A DNA stretch of 8,785 nucleotides from an uncultured Pseudorhodoferax sp. (GCA_913776795.1 CAJYRH010000619.1:1-8785), one strand, 5' to 3'. Positions 1-6,943 are shown, counted from the stretch's first letter. Made by a program: numbers and translations. Notes: generated by a model not told the origin, from the sequence alone.

Positions 1-369
1 GCCGAAACCCGGCGTGTCGGCGAGCTGCTGGTCCAGGACCCGGTCGCGGCGGTGGCGCGCGGCGTGGTCTACAACTTCCTGGGCGACGTGGACAAGGCCT
101 CGCGCGAGATCGACCAGCACCTGACCGAGATCATGATGGCGCAGGACTTCCACGACCTCACGGGCCAGGTCATCGCCCGGGTGGTCAACCTGGCGGCCAC
201 GATCGAGGAACAACTCGTGAACCTGCTGATCCAGACTGCGCCGGTCCAGCCGGCCCATGCCGCCCGCCCGGCAGGCCTGCAGGGGCCGGTGGTCAACGGC
301 GACGGCCGCGAGGACGTGGTGACCGATCAATCGCAGGTCGACGACCTGCTGGCCAGCCTGGGGTTCTGA
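1..369 (+). CDS. cheZ: CheZ, chemotaxis CheY-P phosphatase (3' part)
   Basis: The start lies outside the window; the last 122 residues are present, against about 214 for the whole E. coli protein. CheZ is a cytoplasmic dimer that speeds removal of phosphate from CheY-P and so ends the switch signal to the flagellar motor. The block QDFHDLTGQVI (nt 142-174) matches the active-site helix of the family. Its Asp (nt 154-156) and Gln (nt 166-168) correspond to catalytic Asp143 and Gln147 of E. coli CheZ. A variable Ala/Pro-rich linker follows, then the C-terminal peptide SQVDDLLASLGF, which is the conserved CheY-binding helix. The stop is TGA at 367-369. It lies 111 bp upstream of flhB on the same strand. 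Seen: both motifs and the stop. Known: the role of these residues in the family. The assignment is secure. Confidence 0.96.
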   Translation, partial: AETRRVGELLVQDPVAAVARGVVYNFLGDVDKASREIDQHLTEIMMAQDFHDLTGQVIARVVNLAATIEEQLVNLLIQTAPVQPAHAARPAGLQGPVVNGDGREDVVTDQSQVDDLLASLGF

Positions 370-374
370 ACCCT

Positions 375-393
375 GGGCCGCCCCGCGCGGCCC
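375..393 (+). terminator. Possible cheZ 3' hairpin (no T-run)
   Basis: A perfect 7-bp GC-only stem (GGGCCGC with GCGGCCC) encloses a 5-nt loop, starting 6 nt after the cheZ stop. No T-run follows, so it is not a canonical rho-independent terminator. It could be a weak terminator, an mRNA-end stabiliser or chance in GC-rich DNA. Its place directly behind a stop codon favours a 3'-end role. Confidence 0.35.
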
Positions 394-396
394 GGT

Positions 397-426
397 CGAT
401 TAGGGGCGCCAAGCCCCCGCTTATCG
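397..426 (+). other. Imperfect hairpin in the cheZ-flhB gap
   Basis: CGAT (397-400) pairs with ATCG (423-426), and GGGGC (403-407) pairs with GCCCC (413-417) around a GCCAA loop. A T-T mismatch, an A-T pair and a 3-nt bulge lie between the two stems. It is the second of three inverted repeats in this short gap. The function is unknown. It may act with the preceding hairpin as a transcript end, or be fortuitous. Confidence 0.3.
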
Positions 427-451
427 CGCTTTCCTCGCGCCCCCCGGTTCC

Positions 452-478
452 GACAATGCGGCTCACCCCGAGCCGCAT
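452..478 (+). promoter_or_regulatory. Perfect 9-bp palindrome next to a -10-like box, before flhB
   Basis: ATGCGGCTC (456-464) and GAGCCGCAT (470-478) are exact inverted repeats around ACCCC, ending 2 nt before the flhB ATG. The left arm overlaps GACAAT (452-457), which resembles a sigma-70 -10 box; no convincing -35 box is visible 16-18 bp upstream. No Shine-Dalgarno sequence lies in the usual place, because the right arm occupies it. The palindrome could be a DNA operator over the transcription start, or, if transcribed from cheZ, an RNA hairpin that hides the flhB start. The symmetry is certain; the role is inferred. Confidence 0.4.
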
Positions 479-480
479 CC

Positions 481-1704
481 ATGGAATCCAGCAGCCAAGA
501 CCGCAACCTGCCCGCGTCCGAGCGCAAGCTCGCGCAGGCCCGCAAGGACGGACAGGTCGCCCGCTCGCGCGATCTGTCCAACCTGGCGGTCCTGGGCGTC
601 GGCGCCTGCGCGCTGCTGGCGCTGGCGCCGTGGATGTTCGCCCGCCTGCAGACGGCCCTGCACCACCAGCTGCGTTTCAACGCCGACACCCTGCTGCATC
701 CGCTGCAGATGCTGGACCGGCTGCAGAGCATGACGCTGGCCGGCCTCGTCGTGTCGCTGGCGCTGGCCGCCATCGTGCTGGTGGCCGCCGTGGGCAGCAC
801 GGTCGCTGCCGGTGGCTGGGTCGTCACCACCAAGCCCATCACGCCGGACCTGAACCGCCTGAACCCCCTCAGCGGCTTCGGCAAGATGTTCAGCAAGGAA
901 AAGCTGGTCGAGACCGGCAAGCTGCTGGCCATCACCATCGTGCTGGGCATCGTGGCCTGGCTCTACCTCAAGGGCAGCATCGAGACCGTGGCGATGATGG
1001 TGCTGCAGCCGTCGCCGCGCTCCATCGCGCTGCTGGGCGACTGGATGACCAAGGGCGTGGCACTGCTGCTGCTGGTGGTCTTCGCGGTGGCGATGTTCGA
1101 CGTGCCGATCCAGCTGTTCCTGCACAAGTCGCGCCTCAAGATGTCGCACCAGGAGGTCAAGCAGGAGCACAAGGAATCCGAGGGCAACCCGCAGCTCAAG
1201 GGCAAGCTGCGCCAGCGGGCGCGCGACATCGCCAACCGCCGCAGCATCCAGGCCGTGCCCAAGGCCGATTTCGTGCTCATGAACCCGACCCACTTCGCTG
1301 TGGCACTGCGCTACGACGAAAAGACCATGGCCGCGCCGCAAGTCATCGCCAAGGGCGCCGATCTGCTGGCGTTTCGCATCCGCGAGGTGGCGCAGCTGCA
1401 CGCGGTGCCGGTGCTGCAGTCGCCCATGCTGGCCCGCGCGCTGTATGCCCATGCCGAGCTGGAGGGCGAGATTCCTTCGGCGCTGTACACGGCCGTGGCC
1501 CAGATCCTGGCCTACGTCTACCGCCTGAAGGCGGCGATGCGCGGCGACGGCCCCATGCCCGAGGAGCAGCCCGAGCCCTTCGTTCCACCCGAACTCGACC
1601 CGCTGGGCAAGACGGTGGTGGCCGAGACCGCCGAGACCGCCGAGACCGGCCCGGCCGATCCGGACGCGCCGCTGGATGAACTCAAGCCCGTGGAGCCGCG
1701 CTGA
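481..1704 (+). CDS. flhB: FlhB, flagellar type III export gate and substrate-specificity switch
   Basis: FlhB (407 aa; E. coli 382) is an inner-membrane part of the flagellar export gate. Self-cleavage of its cytoplasmic domain switches export from rod/hook to filament proteins. The N-terminus (NLPASERKLAQARKDGQV) is the usual basic FlhB start. Four hydrophobic segments lie near residues 34-54, 84-110, 147-165 and 190-213. The cleavage motif N268-P269-T270-H271 is intact; cleavage falls between Asn and Pro. After the conserved domain comes a low-complexity acidic/Pro tail of about 50 residues, with AET three times from a 9-bp tandem repeat, which explains the extra length. The ATG at 481 fits family N-termini but has no clear Shine-Dalgarno sequence. 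The stop overlaps the flhA start by one base (TGATG), so translation of the two is probably coupled. Confidence 0.97.
   Translation: MESSSQDRNLPASERKLAQARKDGQVARSRDLSNLAVLGVGACALLALAPWMFARLQTALHHQLRFNADTLLHPLQMLDRLQSMTLAGLVVSLALAAIVLVAAVGSTVAAGGWVVTTKPITPDLNRLNPLSGFGKMFSKEKLVETGKLLAITIVLGIVAWLYLKGSIETVAMMVLQPSPRSIALLGDWMTKGVALLLLVVFAVAMFDVPIQLFLHKSRLKMSHQEVKQEHKESEGNPQLKGKLRQRARDIANRRSIQAVPKADFVLMNPTHFAVALRYDEKTMAAPQVIAKGADLLAFRIREVAQLHAVPVLQSPMLARALYAHAELEGEIPSALYTAVAQILAYVYRLKAAMRGDGPMPEEQPEPFVPPELDPLGKTVVAETAETAETGPADPDAPLDELKPVEPR
1621..1647 (+). repeat. 9-bp tandem repeat, three copies, in the flhB 3' end
   Basis: GCCGAGACC occurs three times in a row without mismatch and encodes AETAETAET in the C-terminal tail of FlhB. 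The unit is a multiple of three, so copy-number change would lengthen or shorten the tail without a frameshift. The repeat lies beyond the conserved FlhB domain. Confidence 0.9.
1692..1695 (+). promoter_or_regulatory. flhA ribosome binding site
   Basis: GGAG lies 8 nt before the flhA ATG at 1704, inside the last codons of flhB. It supports the start chosen for flhA, which overlaps the flhB stop by one base. Confidence 0.7.
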
Positions 1705-3782
1705 TGCCGACCTCGCCGCAACAACTTCTGGCCACGCTGCAGCGCCACGGCGGCCAGGTGCGCGGCATCGCCGCGCCCGCGCTGGTGGTGGCCATCCTCT
1801 CGCTCATGGTGCTGCCGATCCCGACGTGGATGCTGGACACCTTCTTCACCATCAACATCGCGATGGCGCTGATGGTCATGATGGTGGCGGCCTACATGGT
1901 GCGGCCGCTGGATTTCTCGGCCTTCCCCGCTGTGCTGCTGCTGACCACGCTGATGCGTCTGTCGCTGAACGTGGCCACCACGCGCGTGGTGCTCATGGAA
2001 GGCCACACCGGCGCGGGCGCGGCCGGCGCGGTGATCGAGGCCTTCGGCCACTTCCTGATCGGCGGCAACTTCGCGGTCGGCCTGATCGTGTTCCTGGTGC
2101 TGGTGGTGATCAACTTCATCGTGATCACCAAGGGCGCCGAGCGGATTGCCGAGGTCTCGGCCCGCTTCACGCTGGACGCCATGCCCGGCAAGCAGATGGC
2201 GGTGGACGCCGACCTGAACGCCGGCCTCATCGACGACAAGGAGGCCAAGCGCCGCCGCGCCGAGGTGGCCGAGGAGGCCGAGTTCTTCGGCTCCATGGAC
2301 GGCGCCAGCAAGTTCGTTCGCGGCGACGCCATCGCCGCCATCCTGATCCTGGTCATCAACATCGTCGGCGGCTTCGCCATCGGCATGCTGCAGCACGGCC
2401 TGTCGGCCGGCGACGCGGCCAACAGCTACATCCTGCTGGCGGTGGGCGACGCGCTGGTGGCACAGATCCCGGGCCTGCTGATCTCGGTGGCGGCCGCGAT
2501 GGTGGTCTCGCGCGTGGGCAAGGACAAAGACATCGGCAAGCAGATCGTCGCGCAGATGTTCGACTCGCCGCGCGCGCTGGGCATCGTGGCCGGCATCCTG
2601 GCGTTGCTGGGCCTGGTGCCCAACATGCCGCACGTGGTGTTCCTGGGCGTGGCCTCGGTGCTGGGCTACCTGGCCTGGCGCATGGCCAACAAGCCCAAGG
2701 AGGGCTCGCTCGTCGCCGGTCCGCCGCCTGCGCCGCCGGACAACGAGGCCAGTTGGGATGACCTGCAGCCGGTGGACCTGCTGGGCCTGGAGCTGGGCTA
2801 CCGGCTGATCACGCTGGTGGACAAGACGCGCCAGGGCGACCTGCTCAACCGCATCAAGGGCGTGCGCCGCAAGTTTGCGCAGGAGGTCGGCTTCCTGCCA
2901 CCGCCCGTGCACGTGCGCGACAACCTGGAGCTCAAGCCCAGCGCCTACCGCATCACGCTGCGCGGCGTGGTGGTCGGCGAGGGCGAGGCCTACCCCGGCA
3001 TGTACCTGGCCATCAACCCGGGCGGCATCAGCACGCCCCTGATCGGCACCGCCACCACCGACCCGGCGTTCGGCCTGCCGGCCCACTGGATCGACGAGCG
3101 CCAGAAGGAAGCCGCCCAAATGGCCGGCTTTACGGTCGTTGATTCGGAGACCGTGATGGCCACGCACTTGTCACACTTGATGCAGGTGCAGGCGGCCCGT
3201 CTGCTCAGCCGCACCGAGACCCAGCAACTGGTGGAACACGTGACGCGCCTGGCACCCAAACTGATCGAGGAAGTGGTACCCAAGATGGTGCCGCTGGCCA
3301 CGTTCCAGAAGGTCCTGCAGCTGCTGCTGGAGGAATCGGTGCACATCCGCGACATCCGCAGCATCGTCGAATCGCTGGCCGAGCATGCGAGCAGCGTGAG
3401 CGACCCGCTGGAGCTGGCCCGCCGCGCGCGCATCGCACTGGCCCCGGCCATCGTGCAGCAGATCTACGGGCCGACGCGCGAGCTCAACGTGATCGCCATC
3501 GAGCCCGCGCTCGAGCGCCTGCTGGTGCAGGCCCTGGGCAGCGCCGCCGGCCCCTCGCTGGACCCGAGCGTGGCCGAGCTGCTGACCAAGAACGCGGCCG
3601 ATGTCGCCATGCGGCAGGAAGAGCTCGGCGTGCCGGCCTGCCTGCTGGTGCCCGACCAGATCCGCAACGCCATCGCGCGCCTGGTGCGTCGCGTCGCGCC
3701 CCGGCTGCAGGTGCTGGGGCACAGCGAAATCCCTGAAACGCATTCCATCCGTATCGGCCCGATCCTCAGAGGTGCAAATTGA
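1704..3782 (+). CDS. flhA: FlhA, flagellar type III export gate protein (FHIPEP family)
   Basis: FlhA (692 aa, the same length as in E. coli) forms the nonameric export-gate ring. Its membrane part couples proton flow to export and its large cytoplasmic part docks chaperone-substrate complexes. Residues 1 to about 328 are strongly hydrophobic with several membrane helices (for example 24-40, 44-66, 123-142, 210-229, 292-325). The FHIPEP-family loop (TKGAERIAEVSARF, 142-155, then LDAMPGKQMAVD) is intact. Charged residues important in Salmonella FlhA occur at the same numbers here: R94, K203, D208 and D249. Residues from about 345 to 692 form the cytoplasmic domain, ending SIRIGPILRGAN. The gene is translationally coupled at both ends: ATG overlaps the flhB stop, and its own TGA overlaps the flhF TTG start. 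Confidence 0.97.
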   Translation: MPTSPQQLLATLQRHGGQVRGIAAPALVVAILSLMVLPIPTWMLDTFFTINIAMALMVMMVAAYMVRPLDFSAFPAVLLLTTLMRLSLNVATTRVVLMEGHTGAGAAGAVIEAFGHFLIGGNFAVGLIVFLVLVVINFIVITKGAERIAEVSARFTLDAMPGKQMAVDADLNAGLIDDKEAKRRRAEVAEEAEFFGSMDGASKFVRGDAIAAILILVINIVGGFAIGMLQHGLSAGDAANSYILLAVGDALVAQIPGLLISVAAAMVVSRVGKDKDIGKQIVAQMFDSPRALGIVAGILALLGLVPNMPHVVFLGVASVLGYLAWRMANKPKEGSLVAGPPPAPPDNEASWDDLQPVDLLGLELGYRLITLVDKTRQGDLLNRIKGVRRKFAQEVGFLPPPVHVRDNLELKPSAYRITLRGVVVGEGEAYPGMYLAINPGGISTPLIGTATTDPAFGLPAHWIDERQKEAAQMAGFTVVDSETVMATHLSHLMQVQAARLLSRTETQQLVEHVTRLAPKLIEEVVPKMVPLATFQKVLQLLLEESVHIRDIRSIVESLAEHASSVSDPLELARRARIALAPAIVQQIYGPTRELNVIAIEPALERLLVQALGSAAGPSLDPSVAELLTKNAADVAMRQEELGVPACLLVPDQIRNAIARLVRRVAPRLQVLGHSEIPETHSIRIGPILRGAN
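3768..3773 (+). promoter_or_regulatory. flhF ribosome binding site that supports a TTG start
   Basis: AGAGGT ends 5 nt before TTG at 3779, within the final codons of flhA. No ATG or GTG in the flhF frame lies nearby, and the conserved FlhF N-terminus begins exactly at this TTG. The site therefore decides the start. Confidence 0.75.
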
Positions 3783-5359
3783 ACATCCAACGCTTTACCG
3801 CTGCGACCTCGCGCGAAGCCCTGGCCAAGGCCCGGATGGCATTCGGTGAGGGCACGCTGATCCTGTCCAACCGCCAGACCGCCCACGGCGTGGAGGTGAT
3901 GGCCACGGCCGAAGACACCGCGGCCCCGCCAGCCCCGCAAGGCGCCGCTGCGCAGCCGCGGCCCGCGCCGCGCCGCGCGGCCATCGCCGCCGAGAAGACG
4001 CCGGTGGCCGAAGATGCCGAACAGCTCGCCATGAGCACGCTGTCGTTCCAGGACTACGTGCGCGAACGCATGCTGCGCCGCCGCCATGAGGCCATGGACA
4101 CCGCCGGCGCATCGGCCAAGCCGGCCAAGGCCGCCGCCACGCGGACGCCGCTGCCGAACGCGGGCAGCGTGCCCATCGTCACCCGCCCGTCCTCGCTGGC
4201 CGAGCGCGCCGACCGCGAGGTGCAGTCGCTGCGCAAGCCGGCCGCCTCGGTGCAGCTCTCGCAACTGGCCGAACGGCTGGAGGCCGCGAACGCCGCACAG
4301 GCCGCCAGGCCCGCCACGGCCAAGACCGCCCCGCATGCTCTGCCCTTCGTGAAGGAGGTGCTGCGCACCCGTCCGCAGTCCATCCCGGCGGCGCCCGTGG
4401 CCGCGCCGGCCTCGCAGGGCATCGTGGACGAGCTGCACGCCATGAAGGAGATGATCGAGGAGCGCTTCAGCACACTGGCCTGGCTGGGCCAGGCCAAGCA
4501 GGACCCGATCCAGTCCAACCTCATGCTCAAGCTGATCCGCGCGGGCTATTCGCCCAGCCTGGCGCGCGCGCTGCTCGAACGCATGCCGGCCGATGCCTCC
4601 GCCGCCGAGGCCGTCCACTGGATCATCGAGGTGCTGCAGCGCAACCTGCACACCGACGAGCAGTCCGCGCCGCTGTACGCCGAAGGCGGCGTGTTCGCGC
4701 TGGTCGGCGCCACCGGCGTGGGCAAGACCACCACCGCCGCCAAGCTCGCCGCGCACTGCGTGCAGGCGCACGGCGCCGCCAGCGTGGGCCTGATCACCCT
4801 GGACACCTACCGGGTGGGCGCGCACGAGCAGCTGCGCAGCTACGGCCGCATGCTGGGCGTGGTGGCGCACCTGGCGCACGACCGTGCCGCACTGCAGGAC
4901 TTGCTGGGCCTGCTGGCCGGCAAGAAGATGGTGCTGGTGGACACCACCGGCGTGGCGCCGCGCGATCCGCGCAAGCAGGGCATGCTGGACATGCTGGACC
5001 TGCCCGGCGTGCAGCGCCTGCTGGTGGTCAATGCCGGCGGCCAGGGCGACCAACTCGACGACGTGATGGGCGCCTTCAAGACCGGCGGTGCGCAGCAGAC
5101 CATCCTGTCCAAGGTGGATGAGGCGGTGAAGCTCGGTCCGGTGCTGGACGCCACCATCCGCCACCAGCTGCTGGTGCGCGGCATCTGCAACGGCCAGCGC
5201 GTGCCGGAGGACTTCGAGCGCGCCGATGCGGCCCGCCTGGTCGCAGCCTCCATGCGCAGCAACGTGCGCTCGGCCTACGACCCCAAGCCGGCCGACCTGA
5301 GTTTCATCTTCTCCACGGCCGGCGGTGCCCCGCTGCGTGCCGAACGCGCCCATGCTTGA
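3779..5359 (+). CDS. flhF: FlhF, SRP-type GTPase for polar flagellum placement
   Basis: FlhF (526 aa) is an SRP-family GTPase that marks the cell pole where a flagellum is assembled; FlhG controls it. The N-terminal B domain begins MNIQRFTAATSREAL. A variable Ala/Pro-rich linker covers roughly residues 45-200, followed by the N domain (about 215-300) and G domain. G1 is GATGVGKTT (310-318, Lys316). The SRP-type LDTYRVGAHEQL lies at 341-352, G3 is DTTGVAPRD (388-396), and G4 is SKVD (444-447) where TKxD is usual. The start is TTG, overlapping the flhA stop by 4 bases, with AGAGGT upstream. The stop lies 8 bases into the flhG-like gene. Its presence points to polar rather than peritrichous flagella, since E. 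coli lacks flhF. The assignment is secure; GTP binding is inferred from the motifs. Confidence 0.96.
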   Translation: MNIQRFTAATSREALAKARMAFGEGTLILSNRQTAHGVEVMATAEDTAAPPAPQGAAAQPRPAPRRAAIAAEKTPVAEDAEQLAMSTLSFQDYVRERMLRRRHEAMDTAGASAKPAKAAATRTPLPNAGSVPIVTRPSSLAERADREVQSLRKPAASVQLSQLAERLEAANAAQAARPATAKTAPHALPFVKEVLRTRPQSIPAAPVAAPASQGIVDELHAMKEMIEERFSTLAWLGQAKQDPIQSNLMLKLIRAGYSPSLARALLERMPADASAAEAVHWIIEVLQRNLHTDEQSAPLYAEGGVFALVGATGVGKTTTAAKLAAHCVQAHGAASVGLITLDTYRVGAHEQLRSYGRMLGVVAHLAHDRAALQDLLGLLAGKKMVLVDTTGVAPRDPRKQGMLDMLDLPGVQRLLVVNAGGQGDQLDDVMGAFKTGGAQQTILSKVDEAVKLGPVLDATIRHQLLVRGICNGQRVPEDFERADAARLVAASMRSNVRSAYDPKPADLSFIFSTAGGAPLRAERAHA

Positions 5360-6080
5360 CACTTTCGCCGACCAGGGCGCCAGCCTGCGCCAGGCCCGCC
5401 CGCCGGCACCGGCCCGGCTCATCACGCTGGTCAGCCAAGGCGAACAGGAGCACGAACAGGCCCTGCTCTGGCAGCTGTGCCAGGCACTGCAGGGCTACGG
5501 CTATCCGCCCGTGGTGCTGGACGGCACCAGCCTGGAGTCGGCCGAGCACCCGGGCCTGGTCGACCTCATGCAGCACACGCCCTGGGGCGCGCTGGGTGCG
5601 ACCGAGGATTCCGAATGGGCCGTGATGCCCGCCGCGGCGGGCCTGCGCGCACTGGGCCGCGCCCGGCCACGGCCGCTGGACCGGCTTGGATCCCTGTTCC
5701 AGGGCTGCGGGGTGCTGGTGCTTTACGCCCGTGCCGAGTTGCTGATTCCCGTGCTCGCCGGCAGCACGGCGCAGCCCGTGCTGGCCCTGGCGCCAGGCCG
5801 GCACGCGCTGTTGCGCGGCTACCGCACGCTCAAGCAGTTCCAGCAGGAGGGGCGGCTTGCGCCCACGCTGGTCTCCCTGATCACCTCATCGCTCCGCAAC
5901 GCAGACCAATTGGCGCGTACGACCGGCCGAAGTCTGCAAAAATGCGCCCTGACCTTCCTGGGTTGCGAGACCGACATGATCACCGTGCGCAGCGAACCGC
6001 AAGCCGAGCAACGCAGCGACGACGTTCGCCGCCTGGCATTGCGCCTGCTGGAGAACGGCGCCGTCCCCTTCATGGCCTGA
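5352..6080 (+). CDS. flhG: FlhG/MinD-like protein lacking the Walker A loop (candidate pseudo-ATPase)
   Basis: The product has 242 residues. Classical FlhG/FleN is a MinD-type ATPase that limits flagellar number and stimulates the FlhF GTPase through an N-terminal DQAxxLR motif. Here residues 7-13 read DQGASLR, a near match. The next strand (RLITLVS, 22-28) sits where IxVTSGKGGVGKT is expected, but residues 29-36 read QGEQEHEQ, without the glycines, lysine or Ser/Thr. VVLDG (54-58) matches the LLLDAD strand, GLVDLM (68-73) and MPAAAGLRAL (92-101) match MinD/FlhG blocks, and GVLVLYARAE (120-129) replaces the switch II DxxG. ALAPGRHALLRGYRTLK (145-161) matches the later MinD strand and helix. 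The C-terminal VRRLALRLL may be an amphipathic helix. ATG 5352 is chosen because it puts DQGASLR at the N-terminus and overlaps flhF by 8 bases; an in-frame GTG at 5325 is possible. The frame is intact, so this is not a pseudogene. Family placement is inference from motif order and position. Confidence 0.7.
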   Translation: MLDTFADQGASLRQARPPAPARLITLVSQGEQEHEQALLWQLCQALQGYGYPPVVLDGTSLESAEHPGLVDLMQHTPWGALGATEDSEWAVMPAAAGLRALGRARPRPLDRLGSLFQGCGVLVLYARAELLIPVLAGSTAQPVLALAPGRHALLRGYRTLKQFQQEGRLAPTLVSLITSSLRNADQLARTTGRSLQKCALTFLGCETDMITVRSEPQAEQRSDDVRRLALRLLENGAVPFMA

Positions 6081-6143
6081 GATGCGACTGCGCACCTGCC
6101 CGATGCCATCTGCCCACGATGTCCGCGGCCGCCCGTGCGTGCC

Positions 6144-6149
6144 GGGAGG
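6144..6149 (+). promoter_or_regulatory. fliA ribosome binding site
   Basis: GGGAGG lies 8 nt before ATG 6158. It decides against an in-frame ATG at 6119, which would add 13 residues unlike other FliA proteins. The 77-bp gap from the flhG-like stop (6081-6157) shows no recognisable promoter. Confidence 0.8.
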
Positions 6150-6157
6150 CGACTGAC

Positions 6158-6871
6158 ATGTACACCGCCAAAGGCCAGCTCGACCGCGAGCACATGATCC
6201 GGCAGTACGTGCCTCTGGTGCGCCGCCTGGCGCACCACATGATTGCCAAGCTGCCGGCCAACGTCGAACTGGACGACCTGATCCAGGTCGGCATGATCGG
6301 CCTGTCCGAGGCGTTGACGCGCTACGAAGCCGCCCAGGGCGTGCAGTTCGAGACCTTCGCCACGCAACGCATCCGCGGCGCCATGATCGACGAGCTGCGC
6401 GAGGGCGACTGGATGTCGCGCGGCTCGCGCAAGAGCCAGAAGGACATCGAGCGTGCCGTGCAGCGCGTCGAGCAGCGCCTGGGCCGCAGCGCCAAGGAAT
6501 CCGAAATCGCGGCCGAACTCGGCATGGCCCTGGACGAATACCAGGAACTGCTGAGCAAGGTGCGCGGCACCCAGCTCGTGTACCTGGAAGACATGGGCGG
6601 CGACGAGGACGCCGAGGGTTTTCTCGACCGCCACACCGGCGATACCGAGGCCGATCCGCTGAACCTGCTGCGCAACGAGCGCCTGCGCAGCGCGCTGGTC
6701 GAGGCCATCAAGTCGCTGCCCGAGCGCGAGCAGTACATCATGAGCATGTACTACGAGAAAGATCTCAACCTCAAGGAGATCGCCGCCGTGCTGGGCATCA
6801 CCGAATCGCGCGTGTGCCAGCTGCACAGCCAGTCCGTGGCACGGTTGCGCGCCAAGATGCGCGCGCACTGA
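6158..6871 (+). CDS. fliA: FliA, RNA polymerase sigma-28 factor for late flagellar genes
   Basis: FliA (237 aa; E. coli 239) directs RNA polymerase to class III flagellar and chemotaxis promoters and is held inactive by FlgM until the hook-basal body is complete. Region 2 covers about residues 15-85 and includes VELDDLIQVGMIGLSEALTRYE and FETFATQRIRGAMIDELRE (core binding and -10 recognition). Region 3 covers about 93-145, with an SAKESEIAAELGM helix pair. Region 4 covers about 176-233, with a helix-turn-helix near 205-226 (LKEIAAVLGITESRVCQLHSQ) for -35 contact. It follows the flhG-like gene after 77 bp on the same strand and is probably in the same transcript. A hairpin with a T-run follows. 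A matching sigma-28 promoter stands in front of flgM in this window, so FliA probably drives its own inhibitor. Confidence 0.97.
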   Translation: MYTAKGQLDREHMIRQYVPLVRRLAHHMIAKLPANVELDDLIQVGMIGLSEALTRYEAAQGVQFETFATQRIRGAMIDELREGDWMSRGSRKSQKDIERAVQRVEQRLGRSAKESEIAAELGMALDEYQELLSKVRGTQLVYLEDMGGDEDAEGFLDRHTGDTEADPLNLLRNERLRSALVEAIKSLPEREQYIMSMYYEKDLNLKEIAAVLGITESRVCQLHSQSVARLRAKMRAH

Positions 6872-6924
6872 AAGCGGACGACCCGCCGCAGCAGGTCGTT
6901 CGGGTCCAGGTCGACCGCAGGGCT

Positions 6925-6943
6925 GGCGGCGACGCCGCCTTTT
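6925..6943 (+). terminator. Rho-independent terminator of the flhB-fliA transcript
   Basis: GGCGGC (6925-6930) pairs perfectly with GCCGCC (6934-6939) around a GAC loop, followed at once by TTTT. It lies 53 nt after the fliA stop and is oriented for plus-strand transcripts. Read on the minus strand the hairpin has no trailing T-run, so it should not stop transcripts coming from flgN. Confidence 0.7.

Noticed and set aside
456..1679. A 407-codon plus-strand frame overlapping flhB
   Set aside because: Same span as flhB in another frame, with Arg/Gly/Ala/Pro-biased content and no motif. flhB has the intact NPTH site and membrane helices.
1518..3167. A 549-codon open frame on the minus strand across flhB and flhA
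   Set aside because: Low-complexity His/Gln/Arg composition, no ribosome binding site or family motif, and fully antisense to conserved flhA.
3751..3777. GCCGATAC on the minus strand inside flhA as a sigma-28 promoter
   Set aside because: The position 15 nt upstream reads TTGC instead of a TAAA/TCAA box, and the site would fire antisense into the flhA 3' end with no gene to serve.
3464..5425. A 653-codon open frame on the minus strand across flhF
   Set aside because: It is rich in His, Gln, Arg, Gly and Ala with no recognisable domain, and it lies antisense to a secure gene. Such frames arise from strong GC bias at third codon positions.
6119..6157. Upstream in-frame ATG for FliA
   Set aside because: The added 13 residues do not resemble FliA, and GGGAGG is correctly spaced only for ATG 6158.
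6878..6899. ACGACC/GGTCGT stem as a terminator for flgMN
   Set aside because: The loop is 10 nt, the stem 6 bp, and the short T-run on the minus strand is several bases away, so the support is too weak to list as a feature.
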